DNA of 31,973 nt from a virus, in IMG/VR virus record IMGVR_UViG_3300033553_000367, positions 1 through 31,973 of that record. One strand, 5' to 3'. The stretch's first letter is position 1. Each line of letters begins with the position of its first letter. The translations under genes and the position numbers were made by a program. A model generated the notes under the pieces. It was not told the origin of the DNA. It searched no databases and worked only from the letters and a program-made list of their open reading frames with translations. Below, one piece after another: positions 22,577 through 30,422 of this stretch.

Positions 22577-22747
22577 ATGGGCGAAGAAATAAAAGATAGT
22601 GTTAAGTGTGACTATAAAGTAGCAAAAAGAGAAGATGGGAAATGTTCCCCATTATGTCTAATGAGTGATAAGTTCTTTTGGAACTCACAACGAAAGATGT
22701 GCCAGATAAAAGATGAATTTCGATACATGCTAAAGGACTCCAAATGA
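22577..22747 (+). CDS. Small Cys-rich protein, first gene of the par operon (56 aa)
   Basis: AAAAAGG lies nine bases upstream of ATG 22577; the frame is open further upstream but that covers the hairpins. Four Cys (C-x13-C-x3-C-x15-C in KCDYKVAKREDGKCSPLC...KMC) suggest a metal site. The stop overlaps the parA start by ATGA, so translation is coupled. No family recognised. Confidence 0.6.
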   Translation: MGEEIKDSVKCDYKVAKREDGKCSPLCLMSDKFFWNSQRKMCQIKDEFRYMLKDSK

Positions 22748-23352
22748 TAATCACCCTCACACACACCAAAGGCGGTGTCGGAAAATCAACTCTCGCGTGG
22801 CATCTAGCTCACAGCTTCAAAAACAAAAAAGTGGCAATCATCGATCTCGACTTTCAGCAAACTCTTCACTACATCAACCTCATGGGCGGTGAGCTGTTAA
22901 AGCTGATCCAGCCTCAAACCTCTGAGGAGCTGATCGAGTTTTTCACTCATTCGGCTTCACAATATGACTTCGTAATCGTCGATGTCGGAGGGTTCGATAG
23001 CGATATCAACCGAACGGCATTACGCTACAGCGATAAAATCCTCATTCCGGTGAGTGATAGTATCACCGAGGTGTTAGGGTTCGTGACGTTTAAAGCGATC
23101 CTATCTCAGATCAGCAGCAGTGCCGATTTTTATATGGTGTTCAACAACGTCCACCCATTGACGAAAAACTTCGACACGCTCCGAGAAGCGATATCCGATA
23201 CAAACATCGTTTTGCTGAATACGGTAATACGTTCCCGCAAGATTTATAAAACGACGATGGGAGATGGTAAAAGTGTATTTGATGAACTCGATGGGTTCCA
23301 AGGTCGTAAAGAGATCATAGGGGTACGTGATGAACTTATCAGCCCTAAATAA
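22744..23352 (+). CDS. parA: ParA-family partition ATPase
   Basis: The product has 202 residues. It has a deviant Walker A KGGVGKST (9-16), IIDLDFQQT (Walker A' region, near 33-41) and YDFVIVDVGG (Walker B, near 74-83). Small, without an N-terminal HTH, so closest to plasmid type Ib ParA proteins. It positions DNA using the nucleoid. It overlaps parB by 23 bases. ParA on a chromosomally integrated prophage is unusual and implies an extrachromosomal stage. Confidence 0.9.
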   Translation: MIITLTHTKGGVGKSTLAWHLAHSFKNKKVAIIDLDFQQTLHYINLMGGELLKLIQPQTSEELIEFFTHSASQYDFVIVDVGGFDSDINRTALRYSDKILIPVSDSITEVLGFVTFKAILSQISSSADFYMVFNNVHPLTKNFDTLREAISDTNIVLLNTVIRSRKIYKTTMGDGKSVFDELDGFQGRKEIIGVRDELISPK

Positions 23353-24127
23353 AGCTACAGCCCAAACCGCCCCACGAACGTCAGGGATCAGTGCGATGAT
23401 GGAGTTGGAGTTAGCACACGTCTACCCCAACCCCGACCAGCCCCGCAAACACTTCGACCCCGTTTCACTCTCAGAGCTTGCCGAATCGATCAAGGCAAAA
23501 GGGTTGATGCAGCCGATAGTCGTCACACGCAAAAGCGACGGGTATATGATCATATCGGGTGAGCGACGGTACCGAGCACATCAGATCAACGCATCGATCA
23601 CCATCCGTGCCATCGTCACCGACCGAGACGATCTATCCATCGACGAAATGGCACTGATCGAGAACATTCAGCGCGACGACTTGACCGATTATGAAATCGC
23701 TATGGCTATCGTGCGGTTATGGGAGAGCGGACAGTACGAACAAAAGACACAACTCGCCCAAGCCATCGCCAAACCGCCCTCGTATGTCTCCAAAGCGTTC
23801 GCGTGTGTAAACCTCGACGATACGATCAAATCGGACATCGAGGATAACAAAAGCGATATCGGGCTATCCGTCCTCCAAGAATTGAGCCGTGTAGATCCTG
23901 ACAAACAGTGTAAGGTCTATGATCGCTACAAAGCCGGAGATATCAAGCGGGATGATTTTAAAGAGGCGGGGAAATCGGAGCCAAAAGTTTCCCGCGGGAA
24001 AATGAAGCATATTTCAACTATTTTTGCTAAAGGCGGAGATTCAGTAGGATCTATCAATTTTGACAAAATCATTTCAGAGTTAGACCCATCTACACAGTAC
24101 AGAATCACCATCGAGGAGATCCTATGA
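23330..24127 (+). CDS. parB: ParB/Spo0J-family partition protein
   Basis: The product has 265 residues from ATG 23330; GTG 23327 is also possible. Conserved blocks: IYPNPDQPRKHFD-like (31-43), GERRYRAH (77-84) and ENIQRDDL (111-118), the CTPase/ParB-N motifs. An HTH follows near 145-168 (TQLAQAIAKPPSYVSKAFACVNL). The C-terminal 40 residues are probably the dimer domain. A parS-like palindrome lies in its own 3' region. It should load at parS, spread and stimulate ParA. Confidence 0.9.
   Translation: MNLSALNKATAQTAPRTSGISAMMELELAHVYPNPDQPRKHFDPVSLSELAESIKAKGLMQPIVVTRKSDGYMIISGERRYRAHQINASITIRAIVTDRDDLSIDEMALIENIQRDDLTDYEIAMAIVRLWESGQYEQKTQLAQAIAKPPSYVSKAFACVNLDDTIKSDIEDNKSDIGLSVLQELSRVDPDKQCKVYDRYKAGDIKRDDFKEAGKSEPKVSRGKMKHISTIFAKGGDSVGSINFDKIISELDPSTQYRITIEEIL
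23988..24001. repeat. parS-like palindrome, copy 5 (TTTCCCGCGGGAAA)
   Basis: A perfect 14-bp palindrome inside parB, coding Val-Ser-Arg-Gly-Lys. Together with copy 4 it brackets the par genes. Confidence 0.7.
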
Positions 24128-24279
24128 AGTACAAATCCCTCAGCATAGGCGAAGCCGTGCGAATACTTGAAGAAATAGAAAAGGAGAGACGATGTTTATT
24201 ACTTGGAACCTCATTGAAACCAATTTTGAAAAGCTCCTCGAATGGTGCGAACAAAATGATCTCTTATAAGGCGGCGTGA
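24124..24279 (+). CDS. Possible small gene after parB (51 aa)
   Basis: Starts in an ATGA overlap with the parB stop and has GAGGAG nine bases upstream. The first 23 residues look like a real amphipathic helix (MKYKSLSIGEAVRILEEIEKERR), but the rest is low-complexity and covered by another small frame (24192). Either a real short gene or a remnant. Confidence 0.4.
   Translation: MKYKSLSIGEAVRILEEIEKERRCLLLGTSLKPILKSSSNGANKMISYKAA
24192..24269 (+). CDS. Possible micro-gene (25 aa)
   Basis: AAGGAG lies six bases upstream of ATG. The peptide is MFITWNLIETNFEKLLEWCEQNDLL, an amphipathic acidic helix with plausible codon use. It lies in another frame within the 51-residue ORF. One of the two frames is probably spurious; this one has the better ribosome binding site. 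Confidence 0.4.
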   Translation: MFITWNLIETNFEKLLEWCEQNDLL

Positions 24280-24280
24280 G

Positions 24281-24430
24281 ATGTTTTTAGCAAACTGCAT
24301 ATTGTGTGAATTAATTATGGTGATGGCGGTAGTCGCTGTCCTTTCGGGGCTCGGTATTGCATCTAGTAAATCGAAGCGTAGATATGGTGAAAATCCACCG
24401 GATGCGAAATACACTAAGGGGCGCAGATGA
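24281..24430 (+). CDS. Small membrane protein (49 aa)
   Basis: The product begins MFLANCILCELIMVMAVVAVL, continuing SGLGIASS, then a basic polar tail (KSKRRYGENPPDAKYTKGRR). One membrane span is likely. Its stop overlaps the next start by ATGA. Function unknown. Confidence 0.5.
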   Translation: MFLANCILCELIMVMAVVAVLSGLGIASSKSKRRYGENPPDAKYTKGRR

Positions 24431-24627
24431 AAAAACAACCCCAAGAGCCTAAGGTCGTAGCAAAATATAAAGAATATGAAATTACTCAGGGTATCAATAA
24501 CAAGATTTTTTATGGATTTCATAAAAAAGAGTTTATTGGTCAAGGGGTTCTTATGTCAGAAGTTGTCAGCACCATATCATTACTTGAAGGTGAGGGATTT
24601 GACATTAATAAAGTAAAGGTTTTATGA
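24427..24627 (+). CDS. Hypothetical phage protein (66 aa)
   Basis: Starts in an ATGA overlap and ends in another. Contains KYKEYEITQGINNKIFYGFHKKEFIG, a beta-rich stretch, then a helical part (LMSEVVSTISLLEGEGFDINKVKVL). Basic. No family recognised. Confidence 0.6.
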   Translation: MKKQPQEPKVVAKYKEYEITQGINNKIFYGFHKKEFIGQGVLMSEVVSTISLLEGEGFDINKVKVL

Positions 24628-25115
24628 TGAATAGTTTCCTAGAGCTAGTAGCAAAAGAGCGCGCCCGTCAGATCAATGACGAGGGTTATAAACGTGAGCA
24701 CGATGATGAGCATACGGACGGATCACTTGCAGATGCGGCGGCGTGTTATGCGGCAAATTCATTATTTATTTGGGAACCAGTAGCAGTAAGTGAAGCAGGT
24801 TCAAGGTTAAGAGATGTTTGGCCGTGGGAACCTGAGTATTTCAAAAAAGAAAAACACCCCCGCAAAAAACAACTCATCATCTCAGCATCTCTCTTAATGG
24901 CTGAGTATGATCGGTTGGAGCGGGAAGAGAAAAAAGACACACGGTGTAAAGGGTGCAACTATCTACTCGAAAAAGATGGTCATACATGGTGTGGGCTTAT
25001 GGGTATATCAATGGATGCATATAGCGCAAGATGTGATGAGTACCAATTACTGCCCTTTGAAACATCCGAAGACAACCCGATTTTGAAGTCGTTTATGAGG
25101 AGTTCCAATGATTAA
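24624..25115 (+). CDS. Phage ER-x-RQI-x-EGY family protein with zinc motif (163 aa)
   Basis: Residues 9-45 carry a pattern widely seen in phages (VAKERARQINDEGYKREHDDEH, then GSLADAAACYA), and residues ~62-100 have WPWEPEYFKKEKHPRKKQLIISASLLMAEYDRL. Similar proteins are annotated as MazG-like or dNTP pyrophosphohydrolase-related, but I cannot confirm activity. A Cys-rich C-terminus follows (CKGCNYLLEKDGHTWCG ... RCDEY), likely zinc-binding and probably an added domain. Overlaps both neighbours. Confidence 0.65.
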   Translation: MMNSFLELVAKERARQINDEGYKREHDDEHTDGSLADAAACYAANSLFIWEPVAVSEAGSRLRDVWPWEPEYFKKEKHPRKKQLIISASLLMAEYDRLEREEKKDTRCKGCNYLLEKDGHTWCGLMGISMDAYSARCDEYQLLPFETSEDNPILKSFMRSSND

Positions 25116-25593
25116 GGTACACGAATTACGTTTTTCAAGAGAAACAAGCTACAAAGCTGTGATGTTTTCAAAGCATCTAAATAAATATTATGTGACCACC
25201 CCTTGTGCAGTCGATGGCGGTTGCACAAGTTTAGCCAATCTCTTTGGGTTTGAAAATTATGGGGTTGATGTTATGATGGATGATATTTTCACATCAGAAG
25301 ATTTTCTCACTAAGTTCAACTGTGATGATGAAGAATACTTCAAGATGGATTGGGTACATATCGACAATATCCAAAGTATTGGAATTAGAGATAAGAAAGG
25401 TGACGAAATTTACGAGGGCCATATCTTCCAAGATGGTGGTATGGTCGTATATTTTGCCCCTAGATATATCAAGCTCTTCCCTACAAAGGACGAAAACGGT
25501 CTTGATCATTGGGAAGATATTGATGGTGATTGCGATGTTATTGCAGGAAATGTTTTTGAGAATCCTGAGTTATGGGAAGTAGATCATGAGTAA
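25108..25593 (+). CDS. YopX-family phage protein
   Basis: The product has 161 residues. The family hallmark is near residues 91-110: IGIRDKKGDEIYEGHIFQDG, matching the usual 'TGIKDKNGKEIYEGDI'. The end, VIAGNVFENPELW, matches the family's IGNIYENPEL. YopX proteins occur in many phages and genomic islands; function is unknown. Overlaps the methyltransferase start by 8 bases. Confidence 0.85.
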   Translation: MIKVHELRFSRETSYKAVMFSKHLNKYYVTTPCAVDGGCTSLANLFGFENYGVDVMMDDIFTSEDFLTKFNCDDEEYFKMDWVHIDNIQSIGIRDKKGDEIYEGHIFQDGGMVVYFAPRYIKLFPTKDENGLDHWEDIDGDCDVIAGNVFENPELWEVDHE

Positions 25594-27478
25594 ATACCAA
25601 CGCACTATGATCGACATGCTCAATCATTTCGATCCCGAATTCGGACTCATCATCGATCTCTTTGCCGGAGGCGGTGGAGCATCGGAGGGGATACGTGCCG
25701 CACTCGGTCGTGATCCTGATGTTGCGGTCAACCATGACCCCGAAGCGATATCCATGCATACAGTGAATCATCACGATACTATGCACTTCACGGCGGACGT
25801 TTTCGAGGTCGATCCTAAAAGCATTTTCCCTGAATACCCCGTCGGTCTGCTTTGGGCTTCTCCGGCATGTACGCACTTCTCAAAAGCACGCGGATCAAAG
25901 CCGGTATGTAAACAGCTCCGATCACTCGCATGGATTGTAGTCAAATGGGCGAAACTCCGAAAACCTGCGCAAATCTATTTAGAGAATGTCGAGGAGTTTA
26001 CCGATTGGGGTCCCGTACTCGATGACGGTCAACCCTGCCCTATCCGCAAAGGCGAAACATTTACCCGCTTTGTGTCAGAACTTGAAAAGCTCGGTTATGA
26101 CGTAGAGTGGCGCGAAGTCAAAGCGCATGAGTTCGGAGCACCTACAATCCGCAAACGTCTCTTTATGGTGGCGCGATGCGACGGTAAAGAGATAGTATGG
26201 CCGGAACCGACCAACGGTGGTCCTAAAAGCGCGGAAGTAAAAAGCGGTAAACGTAAACCGTTCAGAACCGCAGCGGAGATCATCGACTGGTCTATACCTG
26301 GTAACTCAATATTTATGAGTACCGAAGAGATCAAATCTAAAAAGCTCCGTATCAAACGACCGTTAAAAGATACTTCATTACGACGTATCAGTAAAGGGTT
26401 AAATAAGTTCGTATTTAAAAACCCTGATCCATACACCGTCGATCAATCGTGGATTGTGAAATATTACAAAGGCGTAGTCGGAAGCTCAATTGATGATCCA
26501 TTACCTACCGTAACAACTGCGGATCATAATGCACTATCAACTGCCAAGCTCGCCCCATTCGTCAGCACTTATTTCGGTGAACGAAACGGAGAGGCAGACG
26601 GGAGAGGGGCGACACTGGATAAACCGTTAACGACGATTACTAGCGGTGGGTTGAGACATTCACTTATCTCTCCGGTACTGATCGGAATCGATAACGGAAG
26701 CTCTAAAAGTGCATCATGGTCACCCGAAGCACCATTGACTACTATTGTTACAGAGAACCGTCATGCATTGGTCGAAAATCGTATGGTGCAATTGCCTCAT
26801 ATCGTGCGCGACTTCAAAAGCTCTATCGGAAGTAGTATGAACGATCCTATCGGAACGATCACGACTCAGGGCAACGGTAAAGCCGCACTATGTGTTTCGC
26901 ACGCTGTCAAATTCAGAGGAACCAATTACGGCTACCCGATGAGTGATCCGGTACATACCATCACGGCATCAGGAACACACCAGGGATTAGTCACGAGCTA
27001 TCTCAACTCTTTCTACGGAAATGCTGAGGATATAGGCTCACCGATGGACGATCCATTGCGTACAGTTATGACTAAAGACCGATTTGCGAAAGTGGACATC
27101 GTGTTAGATCCGGTCACGGGTGCGATGTGGGATAGCGAAACGATGGAACGGATCATCGCCGTTCGAGAGTTCATCCAAACCTATTGCGGTGATGACCTGA
27201 GCGACGATGAGTGTATGGGGATAGTAACAATCAAAGGGTTGAAATACCAAATCATCGATATTAGCCTCCGAATGCTCAAACCGCGTGAACTTTACAACGC
27301 GCAGGGTTTCCGCCCGGACTACATCATCGACCGAACCGTAGATAATAAACCGATCACCGGCACAGCTCAGGTGCGAATGGTTGGAAACAGCGTATGCCCT
27401 CCCGCTGCGGAAGCGATCATTCGAGCGAATCAAAACGCACCGTATAAACAAGTACCTATCTTGGACGAAGCGGCGTAA
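25586..27478 (+). CDS. DNA cytosine-5 methyltransferase with internal repeats
   Basis: The product has 630 residues. Motif I IDLFAGGGGASEG (23-35), motif IV SPACTHFSKARG with catalytic Cys95, ENV in YLENVEEF (motif VI, ~131-138), IRKRLFMVAR (motif VIII), and VGNSVCPPAAEAI (motif X, ~597-609). Residues ~300-500 hold six copies of a motif like DDPLPTVTTADHNAL, DKPLTTITSGGLRHS, NDPIGTITTQGNGKA and SDPVHTITASGTHQG. No partner endonuclease is nearby, so it is an orphan enzyme, likely protecting phage DNA or altering regulation. Confidence 0.93.
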   Translation: MSKYQRTMIDMLNHFDPEFGLIIDLFAGGGGASEGIRAALGRDPDVAVNHDPEAISMHTVNHHDTMHFTADVFEVDPKSIFPEYPVGLLWASPACTHFSKARGSKPVCKQLRSLAWIVVKWAKLRKPAQIYLENVEEFTDWGPVLDDGQPCPIRKGETFTRFVSELEKLGYDVEWREVKAHEFGAPTIRKRLFMVARCDGKEIVWPEPTNGGPKSAEVKSGKRKPFRTAAEIIDWSIPGNSIFMSTEEIKSKKLRIKRPLKDTSLRRISKGLNKFVFKNPDPYTVDQSWIVKYYKGVVGSSIDDPLPTVTTADHNALSTAKLAPFVSTYFGERNGEADGRGATLDKPLTTITSGGLRHSLISPVLIGIDNGSSKSASWSPEAPLTTIVTENRHALVENRMVQLPHIVRDFKSSIGSSMNDPIGTITTQGNGKAALCVSHAVKFRGTNYGYPMSDPVHTITASGTHQGLVTSYLNSFYGNAEDIGSPMDDPLRTVMTKDRFAKVDIVLDPVTGAMWDSETMERIIAVREFIQTYCGDDLSDDECMGIVTIKGLKYQIIDISLRMLKPRELYNAQGFRPDYIIDRTVDNKPITGTAQVRMVGNSVCPPAAEAIIRANQNAPYKQVPILDEAA

Positions 27479-27516
27479 GCCCTCCCCCTATGATACAATA
27501 CCAAAAAGGAGTATGG

Positions 27517-27705
27517 ATGATTAATAATATAACTATTAAAACATGGTTTAGTATCCGAACTATCACCGCTGATATGAAATCTCTATTGGTAAATGAAAAT
27601 TATAATAATTGGTTTTACCATAAGTGTAAAGTATATAAATTCGATACAAAAGAAGAGTTTATAGCATTTATGGATCAAGTTCAAAAAAAACACAACCTTT
27701 TTTAA
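27517..27705 (+). CDS. Small hypothetical protein (62 aa)
   Basis: AAGGAG lies six bases upstream of ATG 27517; an in-frame ATG at 27490 is less likely. Basic and aromatic (TWFSIRTITADMKSLLVNENYNNWFYHKCKVYKFDTKEEFIAFMDQV). No family recognised. A short hairpin, TGCGGG-ATCTC-CCCGCA (27709-27725), follows it, possibly a weak terminator. Confidence 0.6.
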   Translation: MINNITIKTWFSIRTITADMKSLLVNENYNNWFYHKCKVYKFDTKEEFIAFMDQVQKKHNLF

Positions 27706-27825
27706 TATTGCGGGATCTCCCCGCATAACCTCCCCCTAAATCTATCACCAAATGCCCCAGACTAAATACGTCCAACCAACCAACACGCACGTATTCATTT
27801 TGTGACAAATCAGAAAGGATCACCT

Positions 27826-28008
27826 ATGGAAAAAGTAGAATGCCCATATTGTGAAGAATATGTAGAAATTAACCCTCAGTCAGTTGAGCATTATGAGGGT
27901 GATAAAGATTATATTTGCCCACTTTGTGAGAAACAATTCACTGTGTATGCAGAACCAACCGTTTATTACTGTACAGCTGATAAGCAGAAAAAGGATCACC
28001 AATGCTAG
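27826..28008 (+). CDS. Small zinc-ribbon-like protein (60 aa)
   Basis: Start ATG 27826 after GAAAGGATCACC. Two CxxC motifs (CPYC near residue 5, CPLC near 31) with a beta-rich spacer fit a zinc ribbon. The tail has two more Cys. Overlaps the next gene by seven bases. Confidence 0.7.
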   Translation: MEKVECPYCEEYVEINPQSVEHYEGDKDYICPLCEKQFTVYAEPTVYYCTADKQKKDHQC

Positions 28009-28259
28009 AAGCAGCCAAAGCCGCATTAGATAAAGCCGGATTCACTATCTCAAATCTAAGAAACCGCATTAAAGAACTCGAAGCGGAAAATGAAAAGCTT
28101 AAAGAGCAAAAGATATGTGAGTGGAAAGTTGATGATCCCGAATACAACACATACAAAACTGGATGTGGTCAATATTTTAATATCATTGACGGAAGCCTTA
28201 AAGACAATGGTTTCAAGTATTGTTCATATTGTGGCGGTCTGACAAAGGCTACCGAATGA
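28002..28259 (+). CDS. Coiled-coil protein with zinc-finger C-terminus (85 aa)
   Basis: Preceded by AAAAAGGATCACCA. Residues 1-37 form a coiled coil (LRNRIKELEAENEKLKEQK). Then C-E-W-K ... GCGQYF ... FKYCSYCGG, the common phage 'TxCGxxF...N.F.yCpyCG' pattern with three to four Cys likely binding zinc. Function unknown. Confidence 0.7.
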   Translation: MLEAAKAALDKAGFTISNLRNRIKELEAENEKLKEQKICEWKVDDPEYNTYKTGCGQYFNIIDGSLKDNGFKYCSYCGGLTKATE

Positions 28260-28754
28260 CAAAAACACAAGCAGTAGTAGAGACAGGATTGTTTCCCGCT
28301 ATATTTCGCGATGTTTGCGAAATATTAGAGATCGATCCTGACGCAGATTATTTTTTTCGGACTTGACATAAAACGTATTCAAGAATACGTTAAAAATTCT
28401 TCCAAAATAAAAGACACATCAGTAAACTCGACAAAAGACGGGTATTCCGTAGGTGAAGCGGCTGATCTGTTTGGAGTGTCCACTCAATCGTTTAATGCCA
28501 ATTATTCTCATAAGGCAGAACGTATTCGCAGAGGCGTTTATACCAGAGAATCTATTGATAATTTGGTTCAAAAGAAATTTAAGAAATCACCCACAGTAGA
28601 AGAACCCGCATTTGAAGATACCACAAATTTCAAAAAACGCATCCAAAGAGTCTCGGTGCATTCAGATCGTGAAGGGGGCGTTATGCTGTCCATACACTTA
28701 GAAGGCTTTACCGAGAAGGAACTTATCCATAAACTATTTGAAGTGTTTAATTAA
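28256..28754 (+). pseudogene. HTH protein gene with a frameshift in a T7 run
   Basis: The ATG at 28256 overlaps the previous stop (ATGA) and has AAAGG upstream. The frame reads MTKTQAVVETGLFPAIF... for 36 residues and stops at 28366. Dropping one T from the seven Ts at 28351-28357 joins it to the downstream frame, which is open to 28754: GLDIKRIQEYVKNSSKIKD... and an HTH (GYSVGEAADLFGVSTQSFNANYS). Joined length is about 165 residues. A lone downstream start is GTG 28476 (92 residues). Mutation, assembly error, phase variation and programmed slippage are all possible. Confidence 0.65.
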
Positions 28755-28771
28755 ATCAAAAAGGATCACTA

Positions 28772-28978
28772 ATGCATAAATTAACTTTAGATGAAAAGAT
28801 AAGCATATTGATTCTTAATGGATGGACTTTTTGGTATCCGCAACATATAAAAATAGCTCCGCATGATGCTATGTTTATGAGAGATCCAAAGAACTTAACA
28901 TGTGGTATTCAAGCTATTGAAGCATATAAACTACATATTAAACGCACAAAACCAAAACAAATGTCATTTACTTTTTAA
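28772..28978 (+). CDS. Small hypothetical protein (68 aa)
   Basis: AAAAAGGATCACTA precedes the ATG. Aromatic and basic (LILNGWTFWYPQHIKIAPHDAMFMRDP), with a helical end. No family recognised. Shares the GGATCAC leader with two genes upstream. Confidence 0.6.
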   Translation: MHKLTLDEKISILILNGWTFWYPQHIKIAPHDAMFMRDPKNLTCGIQAIEAYKLHIKRTKPKQMSFTF

Positions 28979-28988
28979 AGGCTCCATA

Positions 28989-29315
28989 ATGTGGCAAACC
29001 TACCCCGAATACTGTGCAGATATGGAACGCCTCGGAACCGAACCACTCCCCGAAGAGATATGGCAAAGAGAATACGCACCAAAAGACGAGCCCTATCGTG
29101 AACCGCTCATTATCACCCCTAAAAATAGAAACCGACCGATGAGTGCTACTTTAGAAAATCATATTGCCGACATCGGTAAAACGATAAAGCCAAAAAAGAA
29201 GTATGCGCCTCGCATATCCCGCAAAGGGTGGACAACGGAACAGATCAAAGCGAGACGATCCGAGAACGTCCAAAACTGCAAGGCGCGGAAGAAATTAAAC
29301 CCAGTGACTTTATGA
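28989..29315 (+). CDS. Basic hypothetical phage protein (108 aa)
   Basis: Start ATG 28989 with AAAGG upstream; the longer frame from 28902 overlaps the previous gene too far. Acidic N-terminus (YPEYCADMERLGTEPLPEEIW), then strongly basic (KPKKKYAPRISRKGWTTEQIKARRSENVQNCKARKK), like a nucleic-acid-binding tail. No family recognised. Confidence 0.6.
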   Translation: MWQTYPEYCADMERLGTEPLPEEIWQREYAPKDEPYREPLIITPKNRNRPMSATLENHIADIGKTIKPKKKYAPRISRKGWTTEQIKARRSENVQNCKARKKLNPVTL

Positions 29316-29383
29316 AGCCTGAGCATTACTTCGATGCTTTGGAAGCTCATAGAATTTTAAATGAAATGAGGAGATCTGGATGA
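29312..29383 (+). CDS. Possible micro-gene (23 aa)
   Basis: An ATGA overlap with the gene before and another with the gene after. The peptide MKPEHYFDALEAHRILNEMR is helical. No clear ribosome binding site, so it would need translational coupling. Confidence 0.4.
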   Translation: MKPEHYFDALEAHRILNEMRRSG

Positions 29384-29598
29384 AACTTGACTTCATTGGT
29401 CATAAGATCAGAGACGAAGATAAACTTTGGATAATCAAAGGCGATCTGTTGAGAATTGAAGCATATCGAGATGGGGACAAAGTCATCCCGATTGATAGGA
29501 ATTATGATTTAGAACAAACCCTACAAGATGGTAAAAATAGCCGTGTTGATTTAAAAAGGTCATGGCTTGAAAACTATATGATGAAGGCTCACGGATGA
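29380..29598 (+). CDS. Hypothetical phage protein (72 aa)
   Basis: GAGGAG upstream of ATG 29380. Beta-rich start (LDFIGHKIRDEDKLWIIKGDLLRIEAYRDGDKVIPID), helical end. It overlaps the adenine methylase start by ATGA, so may be coupled to it. No family recognised. Confidence 0.6.
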   Translation: MKLDFIGHKIRDEDKLWIIKGDLLRIEAYRDGDKVIPIDRNYDLEQTLQDGKNSRVDLKRSWLENYMMKAHG

Positions 29599-30422
29599 AA
29601 CGCCCACTCCTTAGATACTTCGGTGGAAAATTCAGGATAGCGGATTGGGTAGTGTCACACTTCCCGGATCATCTTTATTACGTTGAACCGTTTGGCGGTG
29701 CCGCTTCGGTACTTTTGGCAAAAGGTAGATCCCGAAGCGAAGTATATAACGATATGAACACTGGAGTGGTGAGCCTATTCCAAGTTCTACGAGATCGTGA
29801 GCAATCTAAAAAGCTGATCGACCTTATCGCTTTGACACCATACGCACGTGAGGAGTTTGACCTCTCTTATGACAAAGCAGCCGACCCGATAGAAAATGCA
29901 CGTCGCCTGATCGTTCGATCACACATGGCTTTTTCTACATCCGGCATCGGTAAAAGATCAAAGACCGGGTTTCGTAACGATCACAAAATGAATCCGGCCG
30001 ACGAATGGCACGCTTTTCCATCAGCTCTCAATGAGATAGCAGAACGATTGCGCGGAGTTATTATCGAGAATCGACCAGCTGCTGAGTTGATCGCGAAGAT
30101 GGATGATGTTGAAACGCTGTTTTATCTTGACCCTCCATATCTACCAAGTACGAGAGTAAACGGTGGATACGATTATGAAATGAGTGAAGATGATCATATT
30201 GAACTGCTGGAGCTAATCAGTGGGTTAAAAGGCAAAGTGGTTATCAGCGGATATGACAGCGATTTGTATAACTCATCGCTATTACCGCTAGGATATCAAA
30301 AAAGAACCCGAAGCGCACGCGGCCAACGTGGGGGGGGTGGTGCAAAAATCACCGAAGAGGTTTTATGGATCTCGCCCAATGCTCTGGAGCATGGATTATT
30401 TTGTATGGGAGAAACAGCATGA
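29595..30422 (+). CDS. D12-class N6-adenine DNA methyltransferase (Dam-like)
   Basis: The product has 275 residues. LRYFGGKFRIADWV (about 6-19, SAM-binding motif), VEPFGGAASVLL (about 30-41), FSTSGIGKR in the middle, and the catalytic DPPY at 179-182. Length fits the family. No cognate nuclease is nearby. It may methylate GATC-like sites in phage DNA; the target is not proven. Part of a tightly packed operon with ATGA overlaps on both sides. Confidence 0.92.
   Translation: MKRPLLRYFGGKFRIADWVVSHFPDHLYYVEPFGGAASVLLAKGRSRSEVYNDMNTGVVSLFQVLRDREQSKKLIDLIALTPYAREEFDLSYDKAADPIENARRLIVRSHMAFSTSGIGKRSKTGFRNDHKMNPADEWHAFPSALNEIAERLRGVIIENRPAAELIAKMDDVETLFYLDPPYLPSTRVNGGYDYEMSEDDHIELLELISGLKGKVVISGYDSDLYNSSLLPLGYQKRTRSARGQRGGGGAKITEEVLWISPNALEHGLFCMGETA

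Noticed and set aside
28291-28301. Half-site TTTCCCGC
   Set aside because: Only one arm of the parS-like palindrome is present.
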